A DNA stretch of 64,000 nucleotides from Brevibacillus brevis. GTDB lineage: Bacteria > Bacillota > Bacilli > Brevibacillales > Brevibacillaceae. How positions within the stretch are numbered: the stretch's first letter is position 1; every line of letters starts with the position of its first letter. The stretch spans positions 2,418,001 to 2,482,000 of the forward strand of contig NZ_CP030117.1 of the NCBI RefSeq assembly GCF_001039275.2, given 5' to 3'. A program made the position numbers and the translations under genes. This document shows positions 35,322-43,837 of this stretch, piece after piece. The notes under the pieces are model-generated. The model was not told where the DNA came from, ran no database searches, and was given only the letters and a program-made list of their open reading frames with translations.

Positions 35322-36136
35322 GTGTAAGAAAAGAACGGGTTGATGTTCTCTTGGTCGAAAGAGGCCATTATGAGACCAGAGAAAAAGCAAAAGCAGCCGT
35401 AATGGCAGGTCTTGTGCAAGTAGCTGGCGAGCGCTGTGACAAGCCAGGAACCAAATTTGCCGAGGATGTTGCAATTACGGTGAAGGGCGAGGTACATCCG
35501 TATGTGAGTCGGGGTGGCCTCAAGCTGGAAAAGGCATTGCGTGTCTTTGAAATCGACATGAAGGATCGTGTCATGATGGACATCGGGGCCTCCACGGGCG
35601 GATTTACGGACTGTGCGCTGCAAAACGGTGCGCGACTTGTATATGCTATTGATGTCGGGTACGGACAGCTTGCGTGGAGCTTGCGACAGGATGAGCGAGT
35701 GGTTGTCATGGAACGGACGAATTTCCGTCATATGGACCCGGAAGCTTTTGAACATGAACGCCCAAACGCGGCATCGATTGACGTATCGTTTATTTCGCTG
35801 CGATTGATTTTGCCGGTTTTGTATCGTTTTCTGAAGGATGGCGGAGACGTCGTTGCGCTGGTCAAGCCTCAATTTGAAGCCGGCAAGGATAGAGTCGGAA
35901 AGAATGGAATCGTCCGTGATCCAGAAGTACACGAGAGCGTGCTGACTGACATCGGTCAATTTGCCAGCGGATTGGGTTTCGCTCTAAAGGGTTTGGACTA
36001 CTCTCCAATTACAGGGGGAGAAGGTAACATTGAATTTGTTATGCATGTCCAGAAAAGTGAGGGCGGCATGGATTCGGAAGCTTGGTTGCAATGCGTAACA
36101 GAGGTAGTTGCGTCTGCTCATGCGAATTTGAAATAG
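35318..36136 (+). CDS. tlyA: TlyA-family rRNA 2'-O-methyltransferase (S4 + FtsJ domains)
   Basis: 272 residues. N-terminal S4 RNA-binding domain ([27 protein letters not shown]), then a FtsJ-like methyltransferase with the AdoMet motif [15 protein letters not shown] and [10 protein letters not shown]. In mycobacteria TlyA methylates 16S and 23S rRNA cytidines; the B. subtilis homologue is yqxC. Translationally coupled to dxs. Terminator follows. The dxs-tlyA-nadK-argR-recN order is conserved in Bacilli. Confidence 0.93.
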   Translation: MSVRKERVDVLLVERGHYETREKAKAAVMAGLVQVAGERCDKPGTKFAEDVAITVKGEVHPYVSRGGLKLEKALRVFEIDMKDRVMMDIGASTGGFTDCALQNGARLVYAIDVGYGQLAWSLRQDERVVVMERTNFRHMDPEAFEHERPNAASIDVSFISLRLILPVLYRFLKDGGDVVALVKPQFEAGKDRVGKNGIVRDPEVHESVLTDIGQFASGLGFALKGLDYSPITGGEGNIEFVMHVQKSEGGMDSEAWLQCVTEVVASAHANLK

Positions 36137-36147
36137 GATAAAAAACC

Positions 36148-36186
36148 AAAGCCTCGGGAGTTTTGTCACAATCGAGGCTTTTTATT
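36148..36186 (+). terminator. tlyA terminator
   Basis: AAGCCTCG pairs with CGAGGCTT around a 16-base loop and is followed by a T-rich TTTTATTTAT tail. Confidence 0.7.
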
Positions 36187-36264
36187 TATGCATGTGAAGT
36201 TGTATACTTGTATATGAGGTTGTTCAAGAAGGATTTCCAACCAACCAGTTTTGGGGTGGACCAC

Positions 36265-37122
36265 GTGAAGAAAATTGGAATCATAGCGAACAAAGGAAAG
36301 CCCGAAGCACGTATCGTTGCACGGGAACTGTTGTATTTACTTGAAGACAGAGGGGCGCAGGTATTCCTGGATGAACATGTCGCATCAGATGTAGGGCATC
36401 CAGAACTGGGCGCATCTGTAGAAGAGATGGGGATGCAGGCGGATCTGGTTTGTGTATTAGGGGGCGATGGCACGCTACTCAGAATTGCTCGCCAGCTTGC
36501 GGGTCACTCTATCCCGATCTTTGGAATTAATTTAGGCACACTGGGCTTTTTGTCGGAAGCGGAACCGGAGCATCTGCCTCAAGCTGTAGATAATCTCCTT
36601 TCTGGAAAGTACGACATTGAAAAGAGAGCGATGCTGGAAGCTTGTTTAGTGCGAAAAGGGACCGTACTGGGGACATACACGGCCATGAATGATATTGGGA
36701 TTGCAAAAGGGTCATTTTGCCGGATCATTCAATGTGCCGTCTTTCTGGATGATGAGTACGTCGCGACGTTCAGCGGGGATGGTGTCATTGTTTCTACGCC
36801 AACAGGATCAACGGCATACTCACTCTCTGCAGGCGGTCCCATAGTGGCTCCGAATGTGGACATGCTATTACTGACGCCAGTGGCTCCTCATTCCTTGACA
36901 GCTCGGCCTATGGTACTGTCAGGCAATCAGACAATCCGGGTTGAAGTGGATGCCATTCATCAAGAGATGGGACTGTCTATTGACGGTCAGTTTGGTTATC
37001 GACTCGAGGGCGGCGATCAGATTTACATTAAAAAGTCACCATGTGTTACCCCGCTGATCAAGTGGAAAAAAGGTGGCTTTTTCGAAGCAATACGAACGAA
37101 ATTACAAGGAGAATGGGAGTAA
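36265..37122 (+). CDS. nadK: NAD kinase
   Basis: 285 residues from GTG 36265 after a GGGGTGG SD (an upstream ATG 36214 has no SD). [13 protein letters not shown] is the ATP/NAD kinase signature, followed by [13 protein letters not shown], the NDIG region and [14 protein letters not shown]. It phosphorylates NAD to NADP. Lies six bases before argR. Confidence 0.96.
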   Translation: MKKIGIIANKGKPEARIVARELLYLLEDRGAQVFLDEHVASDVGHPELGASVEEMGMQADLVCVLGGDGTLLRIARQLAGHSIPIFGINLGTLGFLSEAEPEHLPQAVDNLLSGKYDIEKRAMLEACLVRKGTVLGTYTAMNDIGIAKGSFCRIIQCAVFLDDEYVATFSGDGVIVSTPTGSTAYSLSAGGPIVAPNVDMLLLTPVAPHSLTARPMVLSGNQTIRVEVDAIHQEMGLSIDGQFGYRLEGGDQIYIKKSPCVTPLIKWKKGGFFEAIRTKLQGEWE

Positions 37123-37127
37123 TCCAT

Positions 37128-37577
37128 ATGAACAAAGGGCAACGACATATTCGTATTCGGGATATCATCAGCAATCAAGAGGTGGAAACACAGGATGAGC
37201 TGGTGGACCGCTTGCGGACTGCTGGCTTTAACGTGACGCAAGCAACTGTATCCCGAGACATCAAGGAACTACACTTGGTAAAAGTGCCGCTCCCGGATGG
37301 ACGATATAAGTATTCAATGCCTGCTGAACAAAAATTCAATCCACTGCAAAAGCTAAAACGCATGCTCGTGGATTCCTTTATTAGCATTGACCAAGCTGAT
37401 CATTTTATTGTACTGAAGACACTTTCAGGACATGCGAATGCGGTAGCCGAACTGATTGACAACCTTCCATGGGAAGAAATCATGGGGACAATCAGTGGCG
37501 ACAACACCATCCTGATTATTTGCCGTTCCAAAGAAAATACCAACGAAGTGACGAAACGCTTAATGGAAATGTTGTAG
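37128..37577 (+). CDS. argR: Arginine repressor ArgR/AhrC
   Basis: 149 residues. N-terminal winged helix ([33 protein letters not shown]) and C-terminal hexamerisation/arginine domain ([33 protein letters not shown]). It represses arginine biosynthesis and activates catabolism. The location before recN is typical for Firmicutes. GGAGAATGGGAG SD. Confidence 0.96.
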   Translation: MNKGQRHIRIRDIISNQEVETQDELVDRLRTAGFNVTQATVSRDIKELHLVKVPLPDGRYKYSMPAEQKFNPLQKLKRMLVDSFISIDQADHFIVLKTLSGHANAVAELIDNLPWEEIMGTISGDNTILIICRSKENTNEVTKRLMEML

Positions 37578-37593
37578 AAGGTGGTCGCTTGCG

Positions 37594-39318
37594 ATGCTAG
37601 TGGAACTCTCGATCCGAAATTTTGCCATCATTAAATCAGTGACGGTCTCTTTCCAAAAAGGCTTAAACATCCTGACAGGGGAGACTGGTGCCGGTAAATC
37701 CATCATTATCGATGCACTAGGATTATTGTTAGGAGGCCGGGCTTCGGCTGATTTTGTCCGTTACGGTGAGCCTCGTGCAGAAGTGGAAGGACTATTTGAA
37801 TTGCCGCCTGGTCATCCTGGACTTGCCGTTTGTAAAAATGTCGGCGTTCAGATTGAGCAAGACGGAATGCTTGTTGTACGCCGAGATATATCGAATCAAG
37901 GGAAGAGTATCATTCGAATCAATGGCCAGCTCGTTACTCTCGCTATGCTGCGTGAGTTGGGGCCATGGCTGGTTACGGTGCATGGACAACACGATACGCA
38001 TATGCTGATGCAGTCAGACAAGCATATCAATTGGCTCGATGCATATGGGGAAAGTGCGTTAGGAGCTGCGAAGCAAGAGTACGGCACCCTGTATGGGGCT
38101 TACCGCAAAACAAAGCAAGATCTGGAGCGTATGGCACGAAATGATCGGGAGCTCGTACAGCGTATGGATCTATTGCAATATCAGCTCGATGAAATTGAGG
38201 CGGCAACCCTCACACCTGGTGAAGACGAGAAGCTCATGCAGCAACGGAAAAAGTGGATGAACATTGAAAAAGTTTATTCAACGATTCAAGATGCATACCG
38301 CGCTTTACATGGTGACCAAAAGGGCATGGATTGGTTAGGACATGCGATGGGAGAGCTCGAGCGTGGTGTGAACTACGAAGAACAGCTCGTTCCGATTTTG
38401 GAGATGGTCCAATCGGCATACTATCAGATAGAAGATGTGGTACATAACCTTCGCCAATTGTCGTACCAAATGGATTTTGAACCGGAGCAGTTGGCGGAAG
38501 TAGAACGTCGTCTTGATCAAATCCAGTCGCTAAAGCGCAAGTATGGCAAAAGTGTAGACGATATTTTGGAATACGCTGCCACGATTCAGGATGAATTGGA
38601 TGACATGCATCACTACGAAGACCGCCTCCAGCAGGTGGAAAAGCAATTGCAGGAGCTTGCAGCCGATTTGGCAGTGGAGGCATTGGAGTTGTCGGTCATT
38701 CGTTCCGAATGTGCAGGAAAACTCGCACAAGAAATCGAGCAGCAGCTAAAAGAACTGCACATGGAGCGTGCTCGTTTTGCCATCGACGTTAGACAGACGC
38801 CGGATGATGACGGAGTAGAAATCGACGGAATCAAGCGCTTTGTAGATGCGAACGGCATGGATCAGATCGAGTTTTTAATCTCACCTAACCCTGGTGAGCC
38901 ATTGCGTCCGTTGGCGAAGATTGCTTCCGGCGGGGAGCTGTCACGCGTCATGCTGGCCATTAAAACGATTTTGGCGGGCACTGATCAAGTGGAGACCCTT
39001 ATTTTTGATGAAGTCGACACGGGTGTAAGCGGAAGGGCGGCTCAAGCGATAGCAGAAAAGCTCGCCCGGGTTGCTGGGCAACGTCAGGTCCTGTGCATTA
39101 CGCACTTGCCACAGGTCGCATCCATGGCAGACGCGCATTTTCTGATCAAAAAGGAAATGAGCGAGAATGAAACAGAGACGCGGGTCAATCGTTTGTCTGA
39201 TGATGAACGGGTATCCGAGCTGGCTCGCATGCTAAGCGGGGCAGAGGTAACAGCGAAAACAGAAGAACATGCGCGCGAGATGATCCTTCTCGGCCGTGAA
39301 AGAAAGACTGTCAGCTAA
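37594..39318 (+). CDS. recN: DNA repair protein RecN
   Basis: 574 residues of an SMC-like ATPase. Walker A LTGETGAGKSIIIDAL at the N-terminus, two coiled-coil arms (about 150-370), the signature KIASGGELSRVMLAIK and Walker B LIFDEVDTGVSGRAAQ at the C-terminus. It acts early in double-strand-break repair by gathering DNA ends. GGTGG SD, 17 bp after argR; a terminator overlaps its last codons. Confidence 0.97.
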   Translation: MLVELSIRNFAIIKSVTVSFQKGLNILTGETGAGKSIIIDALGLLLGGRASADFVRYGEPRAEVEGLFELPPGHPGLAVCKNVGVQIEQDGMLVVRRDISNQGKSIIRINGQLVTLAMLRELGPWLVTVHGQHDTHMLMQSDKHINWLDAYGESALGAAKQEYGTLYGAYRKTKQDLERMARNDRELVQRMDLLQYQLDEIEAATLTPGEDEKLMQQRKKWMNIEKVYSTIQDAYRALHGDQKGMDWLGHAMGELERGVNYEEQLVPILEMVQSAYYQIEDVVHNLRQLSYQMDFEPEQLAEVERRLDQIQSLKRKYGKSVDDILEYAATIQDELDDMHHYEDRLQQVEKQLQELAADLAVEALELSVIRSECAGKLAQEIEQQLKELHMERARFAIDVRQTPDDDGVEIDGIKRFVDANGMDQIEFLISPNPGEPLRPLAKIASGGELSRVMLAIKTILAGTDQVETLIFDEVDTGVSGRAAQAIAEKLARVAGQRQVLCITHLPQVASMADAHFLIKKEMSENETETRVNRLSDDERVSELARMLSGAEVTAKTEEHAREMILLGRERKTVS

Positions 39319-39339
39319 TTTGGCTGGCAGTCTTTTTTT
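39305..39339 (+). terminator. recN terminator
   Basis: GACTGTCAGC pairs with GCTGGCAGTC (one G-U) around a six-base loop, then seven T. The 5' arm lies in the last codons of recN. Confidence 0.85.
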
Positions 39340-39462
39340 GTTGATCAGTGCAACGATGGTCTCGTCAAGGGTGGTGCAGCCTGGGTTTCTAATGTTCAGA
39401 GTGGGTTATTTTCCTGACATAATCCGCTTGGCTGGTGGCAACATTAAAGGTACACAAGGTGG

Positions 39463-39518
39463 AGGTGTCCCTCATGACCGCTTGCGGTCAAACAAAACGG
39501 ACTTAACCGTTTTGTTTT
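39463..39518 (+). promoter_or_regulatory. spoIVB leader: micro-ORF and double hairpin
   Basis: A GGTGGAGGTG SD is followed by ATG 39474 and a ten-codon ORF, MTACGQTKRT, ending TAA at 39504. Two hairpins lie across it: TGACCGC/GCGGTCA (39475-39490), then an 11-bp A/T-rich stem AAACAAAACGG/CCGTTTTGTTT (39490-39517) whose loop holds the stop codon and which ends in a T-rich tail. A closely similar arrangement precedes steA at 48026-48073. It may be a terminator-attenuator with a leader peptide; function is inferred. Confidence 0.45.
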
Positions 39519-39554
39519 GTAGGTGTAGGTAGGGAACGGTAGGAGTGATTACTG

Positions 39555-40889
39555 GTGATCCGACAAAACAAAAGAAAATGGATGGGAAGTCTCCTTCTCC
39601 TCATCACGGCGCTTGTCGTGAGTTCCACCCCGTTCCGCGATCTGTCCTCCTTTCCCCGTGAATTGCGTTTGATGGAAGGGTCCCTCGAACAACTGCGGGT
39701 CTCTGTGCCGGTAATGGGCACGCTAATCAATAGCAATCCTGATATTTTGCACGTTAACGGGACAGAGGCGCGAGAGGTATCCGTTGATTTGAGCAGGCCT
39801 ATGTCCGTTGAACCGCGTAGGGCTGGGGAAGCCCAATTGCAGGTGAAGTGGCATAACATTCCGCTGACTGCTGTAAAAGTAAATGTATTGCCAGATCTGC
39901 GGTTGTACCCTGGTGGACAGTCAATCGGGGTGAAGCTGCAAACAGCGGGTGTTTTGGTTGTCGGTCATCATTTAGTTGACGATGGTAAAAACAAGTTTTC
40001 TCCAGGTGAACAGGCAGGTATACACGTCGGTGACATGATTATCAAAATGAACGACATGTACATCAATGACATGAACGACGTAAAGAAATTGATTAACGAA
40101 ACAGGGAAAAAGAATCATGCCGTTCAATTGCTTGTCGTTCGTGGCAAGGAAAAGCTTTCGCTCACTTTGCATCCGGCGAAAGACAAAAAAGACAGTGAGT
40201 ACCGTATGGGTCTCTATATTCGGGATTCAGCGGCAGGAGTAGGGACACTGACCTTTTTTGATCCGAATTCCAAAGCGTACGGGGCATTAGGGCACGTCAT
40301 TTCCGACGTTGATACTGGTCAAGCCATTGTCGTAGGAGATGGCCAGATCGTGCAAGCAAGCGTCACATCGATTGAAAAAGGACAAAGTGGCAACCCAGGG
40401 GAGAAATTTGCGCGTTTCTACAATGAAAGTGAAGTTCTCGGAAATATAACCAAAAACACTCCTTTTGGCATTTTCGGTAAAATGAAGGACGAGCCCAAAC
40501 GCAGCTATTATCAGACGCCGTTGCCAATCGCTCTTGCGGAGCAGGTAGAGGAAGGGCCAGCCAAAATTCTTACTGTCGTAGAAGGTCAGAAGGTAGAAGA
40601 GTTCGATATTGAGATCGCAAACGTGGTCAAGCAGCATTTTCCTGCAACCAAAGGGATGATTATTAAAGTCACGGACAAACGCCTTTTGGAAAAGACAGGT
40701 GGTATCGTACAGGGGATGAGCGGCAGTCCCATCATTCAAAAAGGCAAGATCGTGGGTGCCGTCACGCATGTCTTTGTCAATGATCCTACTTCGGGATACG
40801 GCTGCTACATTGAGTGGATGCTTCAGGATGCTGGTGTGAATGTGCGAGGTACTGCCGAACCTCGAACCAATACAACCAAAGCTGCCTGA
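39555..40889 (+). CDS. spoIVB: SpoIVB serine peptidase (PDZ + S55)
   Basis: 444 residues from GTG. An N-terminal signal/anchor helix (MGSLLLLITALVVSS), a PDZ domain (about 115-215; GVLVVGHHLVDD...GIHVGDMIIKMND), then the S55 peptidase domain with AYGALGHVISDVDTG (His) and GIVQGMSGSPIIQKGKIVGAV (catalytic Ser). Secreted by the forespore, it cleaves SpoIVFA to trigger sigma-K activation in the mother cell. recN-spoIVB-spo0A order is as in B. subtilis. Terminator follows. Confidence 0.96.
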   Translation: MIRQNKRKWMGSLLLLITALVVSSTPFRDLSSFPRELRLMEGSLEQLRVSVPVMGTLINSNPDILHVNGTEAREVSVDLSRPMSVEPRRAGEAQLQVKWHNIPLTAVKVNVLPDLRLYPGGQSIGVKLQTAGVLVVGHHLVDDGKNKFSPGEQAGIHVGDMIIKMNDMYINDMNDVKKLINETGKKNHAVQLLVVRGKEKLSLTLHPAKDKKDSEYRMGLYIRDSAAGVGTLTFFDPNSKAYGALGHVISDVDTGQAIVVGDGQIVQASVTSIEKGQSGNPGEKFARFYNESEVLGNITKNTPFGIFGKMKDEPKRSYYQTPLPIALAEQVEEGPAKILTVVEGQKVEEFDIEIANVVKQHFPATKGMIIKVTDKRLLEKTGGIVQGMSGSPIIQKGKIVGAVTHVFVNDPTSGYGCYIEWMLQDAGVNVRGTAEPRTNTTKAA

Positions 40890-40896
40890 ATGAAGT

Positions 40897-40935
40897 GCCG
40901 TCACGCGAACGAAGCGAGGCGGCTTTTTCGGTTTT
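40897..40935 (+). terminator. spoIVB terminator
   Basis: GCCGTC-A-CGC pairs with GCG-A-GGCGGC (G-U allowed) and is followed by TTTTTCGGTTTTT. Confidence 0.75.
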
Positions 40936-40944
40936 TGCAGTCCT

Positions 40945-41042
40945 TTGACGAATCGATTAGAAATGAAAGGATTCTTTGTCGAAATATCAGTTAAATCATT
41001 CAATCTTTCGTCATTGGCAGGAATGGAATTTGCTTTGTCGAA
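40945..41042. promoter_or_regulatory. Spo0A boxes upstream of spo0A
   Basis: Two perfect 0A boxes TTGTCGAA lie at 40976-40983 and 41035-41042. A one-mismatch copy TTGACGAA lies at 40945-40952 and a reverse-strand near copy (TTCGTCA) around 41007-41013. They bracket the sigma-H promoter, so phosphorylated Spo0A probably controls its own gene here as in B. subtilis. Confidence 0.8.
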
Positions 41043-41045
41043 TAA
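41017..41045 (+). promoter_or_regulatory. Sigma-H promoter of spo0A
   Basis: GCAGGAATG (41017-41025) and GTCGAATAA (41037-41045), 11 bp apart, fit the sigma-H pattern RnAGGAwWW-N11/12-RnnGAATww. The -10 overlaps the downstream 0A box (41035-41042). The start codon is about 104 bp downstream. Confidence 0.75.
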
Positions 41046-41148
41046 TTTTTGTAGAGAAAAGATGGTATGGACTAATCCTTGTAGATTTGTTAACCTCTAG
41101 AACGCCACCTTCTTTCCAAAAGACCGTCCATTGTTAGGAGGAACGACC

Positions 41149-41937
41149 TTGAGCAAGATTGAAGTGTTGTTGGCAGATGATAACCGTGAATTTGTAAATC
41201 TGTTGGAAGAGTACATCAGTAGCCAGTATGACATGAATGTTGTGGGTGTTGCTTACAACGGCAATGAGGTAGTTCGACTGCTGCAGGAACGTGTACCCGA
41301 TGTATTAATTTTGGATATCATCATGCCACATCTGGATGGCTTGGCTGTTTTGGAGCAAATTCAGGCCATGCGCTTAAGTCCTCAACCTAAAATTATTATG
41401 CTGACTGCTTTCGGGCAGGAAGAAATTACGAAGAAAGCAGTAGAGCTGGGAGCAGCATACTACATTTTGAAACCGTTTGATATGGAGGTGCTGGCTCAGC
41501 GCATCCGTCAAATCATTACAACCAAGCCTGCCTCTTCTTTTGTTTCTTCTGTGAAACCGCAAGCTACCTTGCAAATTCGCGGACGCAATTTGGACGCGAG
41601 CATCACCAGCATCATTCACGAGATTGGAGTTCCTGCTCATATCAAAGGTTATTTGTATCTGCGGGAAGCGATTACAATGGTATACAACGATGTCGAGCTG
41701 CTCGGTTCGATTACCAAAGTCCTGTACCCGGACATTGCTAAGAAATTCAATACAACCGCAAGTCGTGTAGAACGTGCCATCCGTCATGCGATTGAAGTAG
41801 CGTGGTCCCGTGGTAATCTGGACTCCATCTCCAGCTTGTTTGGTTATACGATTTCCAACACCAAGGCGAAGCCGACCAACAGTGAGTTTATTGCCATGGT
41901 GGCGGACAAGCTGCGGATTGAGGCGAAGATTAGCTAG
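41149..41937 (+). CDS. spo0A: Sporulation master regulator Spo0A
   Basis: 262 residues from a TTG codon seven bases after TAGGAGGA. Receiver domain with acidic pair Asp10-Asp11, phosphorylation site Asp56 ([12 protein letters not shown]) and Lys in YYILKPFD. Linker about 123-145. The C-terminal DNA-binding domain has the recognition region [25 protein letters not shown]. It governs entry into sporulation through a phosphorelay. Sigma-H promoter and 0A boxes precede it, and a bidirectional-looking terminator follows. Confidence 0.98.
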   Translation: MSKIEVLLADDNREFVNLLEEYISSQYDMNVVGVAYNGNEVVRLLQERVPDVLILDIIMPHLDGLAVLEQIQAMRLSPQPKIIMLTAFGQEEITKKAVELGAAYYILKPFDMEVLAQRIRQIITTKPASSFVSSVKPQATLQIRGRNLDASITSIIHEIGVPAHIKGYLYLREAITMVYNDVELLGSITKVLYPDIAKKFNTTASRVERAIRHAIEVAWSRGNLDSISSLFGYTISNTKAKPTNSEFIAMVADKLRIEAKIS

Positions 41938-41969
41938 GATGTAGATACTGAGTTACACGATTCGTAACC

Positions 41970-42017
41970 AAAACAAAAGGACATTAGCGCTTGCCTGCTA
42001 GTGTCTTTTTGTTTTGG
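41970..42017 (+). terminator. spo0A terminator
   Basis: GACATTAGC / GCTAGTGTC (one wobble) with an eight-base loop, extended by AAAACAAAAG against CTTTTTGTTTT, ends in five T. Confidence 0.85.
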
Positions 42018-42140
42018 TAGGACTTAGCAGAGTTTGACTCAAAGTTTCCCATATATTCCAGTTTTCTTAGAATAAATTAACAAAAAATGGTTTGTGTCAT
42101 TTATAATAATATTCTAAACAGAGTAAAAGCGAGGTGCAAA

Positions 42141-42335
42141 ATGGAAAATCAAAAAGTGCAGTGTCCAAAATGTGGATGTAAAGAGATTGGGAAAGGAAGG
42201 CAAGCTGGGGATGCGGGAGTGTTTCCCTTCGGCAAGTTTGTTCCTCTTAGTTCGGCGATCATTCATCATATCTGCACAAATTGTGGCTATTTGATCGAAA
42301 GTTATGTTGAAAACCCATCTAAATTTAAAGGTTAA
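42141..42335 (+). CDS. Small zinc-ribbon protein
   Basis: 64 residues from ATG 42141 (GCGAGGTG SD; an upstream in-frame ATG at 42087 has none). Two Cys pairs, VQCPKCGCKEIGKG near the start and ICTNCGY near residue 48, form a zinc ribbon. Proteins of this shape in Firmicutes are often labelled TFIIIB-like or zinc-ribbon hypothetical; the function is not known. It begins an AT-rich stretch that looks unlike the flanking housekeeping genes. Confidence 0.6.
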   Translation: MENQKVQCPKCGCKEIGKGRQAGDAGVFPFGKFVPLSSAIIHHICTNCGYLIESYVENPSKFKG

Positions 42336-42355
42336 TACTTCAGAGATTAAAATAA

Positions 42356-42698
42356 ATGAGCAAACTACTGTTCTATAAAGAAATTAGAATTAGTTCTTCT
42401 CATCACCTATTAAGTAAAAGCGGGCTGGTTATCGTCAGCGGTATCTATCATTGAGGGAAAAGAGATAGCCAATACAGGTATAGATTGTGAAACCTGTCTT
42501 TTTTATGCCGACGTTTTAGGAATGGATTTGAAAAACTCAACAAAAAGCGATTACCCTGTTATCCTTTTTATCGATTGATGAGTCATTCGCAAATAAGGAC
42601 CAAGTAGAAAAACTTTCCCAAGTTTTAACCTGATGTATTGCAATGACATACTCTTTCCGGAGGAACTAAACCAATGTGTCTGGAACTATTCGTCATGA
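42356..42698 (+). pseudogene. Multiply frameshifted remnant of a ~115-residue protein
   Basis: No single frame is open, but four consecutive frames read as one coherent protein. MSKLLFYKEIRISSSHHLL runs from ATG 42356; SIIEGKEIANTGIDCETC continues to a stop at 42576; DESFANKDQVEKLSQVLT follows in a shifted frame; then PDVLQ and NDILFPEELNQCVWNYSS run to a stop at 42696. The final TGA overlaps an ATG at 42695 of the next gene. The family is not recognised; the GIDCETC motif resembles those of small Firmicute accessory proteins. It accounts for the 338-bp gap between the zinc-ribbon gene and the next ORF. Confidence 0.5.
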
Positions 42699-43144
42699 TA
42701 AAAGAAACACCGGGATTTGAACCTAAACCGCCACTCTCCCCTTATATTTTCACAGGAAAATTGTCACGGGAAAGATGCCCTCATCTTTTCAAGCATTTTC
42801 CGAAAAAACAGGCATGGCTGGTGAAAACCGAAGAGGGGTGCGCTTGCAGATTTAGCATTTCCAAGCATCCTGATAAAGTAAAACTAGGGGTGTTACCAGA
42901 AGAGGAGAGGCCACGTTATTATCAAGAATGTGTAGAGGACTATCAAAAAAGCATCGCAAGAATGATGCATCTACGTGCTTGGTGCGAGGAGCTGCTTGAT
43001 CACGACAAGACGCAGGTTGACCTGTATGGTCTATGGATAGGTGAGAAATTCACGAAAAGAGAACCCATTTACTCGACGATCGAGGACCTCTTTACACCAA
43101 AAAAATTTCGTTTAGACGAACAACATTACATCCTGACAAAATGA
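42674..43144 (+). CDS. Unrecognised protein, 156 aa (or 149 aa from 42695)
   Basis: Not assigned to a family. ATG 42674 has GGAGG ten bases upstream, but that sequence is also part of the decayed upstream gene. ATG 42695, which overlaps that gene's stop, may be the original coupled start (MIKETPGFEPKPPLSPYIF). The protein is soluble, basic and mixed alpha/beta by eye, with Cys-containing stretches RCPHLFKHFPKKQAW and EEGCACRF, a helical middle (YYQECVEDYQKSIARMMHLRAWCEEL) and a C-terminal FTPKKFRLDEQHY. AT-rich composition suggests horizontal origin. Confidence 0.5.
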   Translation: MCLELFVMIKETPGFEPKPPLSPYIFTGKLSRERCPHLFKHFPKKQAWLVKTEEGCACRFSISKHPDKVKLGVLPEEERPRYYQECVEDYQKSIARMMHLRAWCEELLDHDKTQVDLYGLWIGEKFTKREPIYSTIEDLFTPKKFRLDEQHYILTK

Positions 43145-43252
43145 ACCAATTGATAAGAAACTGCCACAGTCCCTTGCGAGATTTTGATCCTCCTATGTAA
43201 AATAGAAAAGCATACGATAGAAATACATACTACTAAGAGCGAGGCAGGTGCT

Positions 43253-43837
43253 GTGAAAGTGCGCAATCTAGATGAAATTCTCGCATTTAACCGTGAATTT
43301 GTGGCGAACCAAGAATACGAAAAGTACCAAACCACCAAGTTTCCTGATAAACGATTGGTCGTGCTGTCTTGTATGGATACCCGTTTGGTTGAACTGCTGC
43401 CAAAAGCCATGAACATGCGCAATGGGGATATCAAGCACGTAAAAAGCGCCGGGGCAATCGTGTCCCATCCTTTTGGGAGTATCATGCGCAGTATTCTTAT
43501 TGCGATCTACGAATTGAATGCCGAAGAAGTGATGGTCGTCGGGCATTATGACTGCGGGATGAGTGCGATCGACAGCAAACGCACGATGGAGAAGATGCTG
43601 GAGCGAGGAGTTTCGGCGCAAACGTTTTCCACGCTTCAACATGCAGGGATTAACTTACATAAATGGCTGCACGGATTCGATCGTGTAGAAGAAAGTGTGA
43701 AAAATAGCGTAGAAACGATTAAAAATCACCCGCTCCTCCCACCGAATGTGGAAGTACACGGCTTACTCATTGACCCGGTGACGGGAAGATTAGACGTTGT
43801 CGTGAATGGGTATGAGCGAACGAAAGACAGTGAATGA
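43253..43837 (+). CDS. Beta-class carbonic anhydrase
   Basis: 194 residues from GTG 43253. Zinc ligands Cys40 (LSCMDTRLVELL), His98 and Cys101 (VVGHYDCGMSAI) and the Asp42-Arg44 dyad are intact, as in the small YvdA/YtiB-type enzymes of Bacilli. It interconverts CO2 and bicarbonate, the latter needed by AccC. A possible promoter is TTGCGA (43174), 18 bp, TAAAAT (43198). The 3' end overlaps the metallophosphoesterase start by 32 bp. Confidence 0.9.
   Translation: MKVRNLDEILAFNREFVANQEYEKYQTTKFPDKRLVVLSCMDTRLVELLPKAMNMRNGDIKHVKSAGAIVSHPFGSIMRSILIAIYELNAEEVMVVGHYDCGMSAIDSKRTMEKMLERGVSAQTFSTLQHAGINLHKWLHGFDRVEESVKNSVETIKNHPLLPPNVEVHGLLIDPVTGRLDVVVNGYERTKDSE

Noticed and set aside
34551-35474. 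307-codon ORF antisense to dxs
   Set aside because: No motif or SD; it is opposite a conserved enzyme gene and spans the dxs-tlyA junction.
40287-41003. 239-codon ORF antisense to spoIVB reaching the spo0A control region
   Set aside because: No SD or family features; the region contains 0A boxes and the spoIVB terminator.
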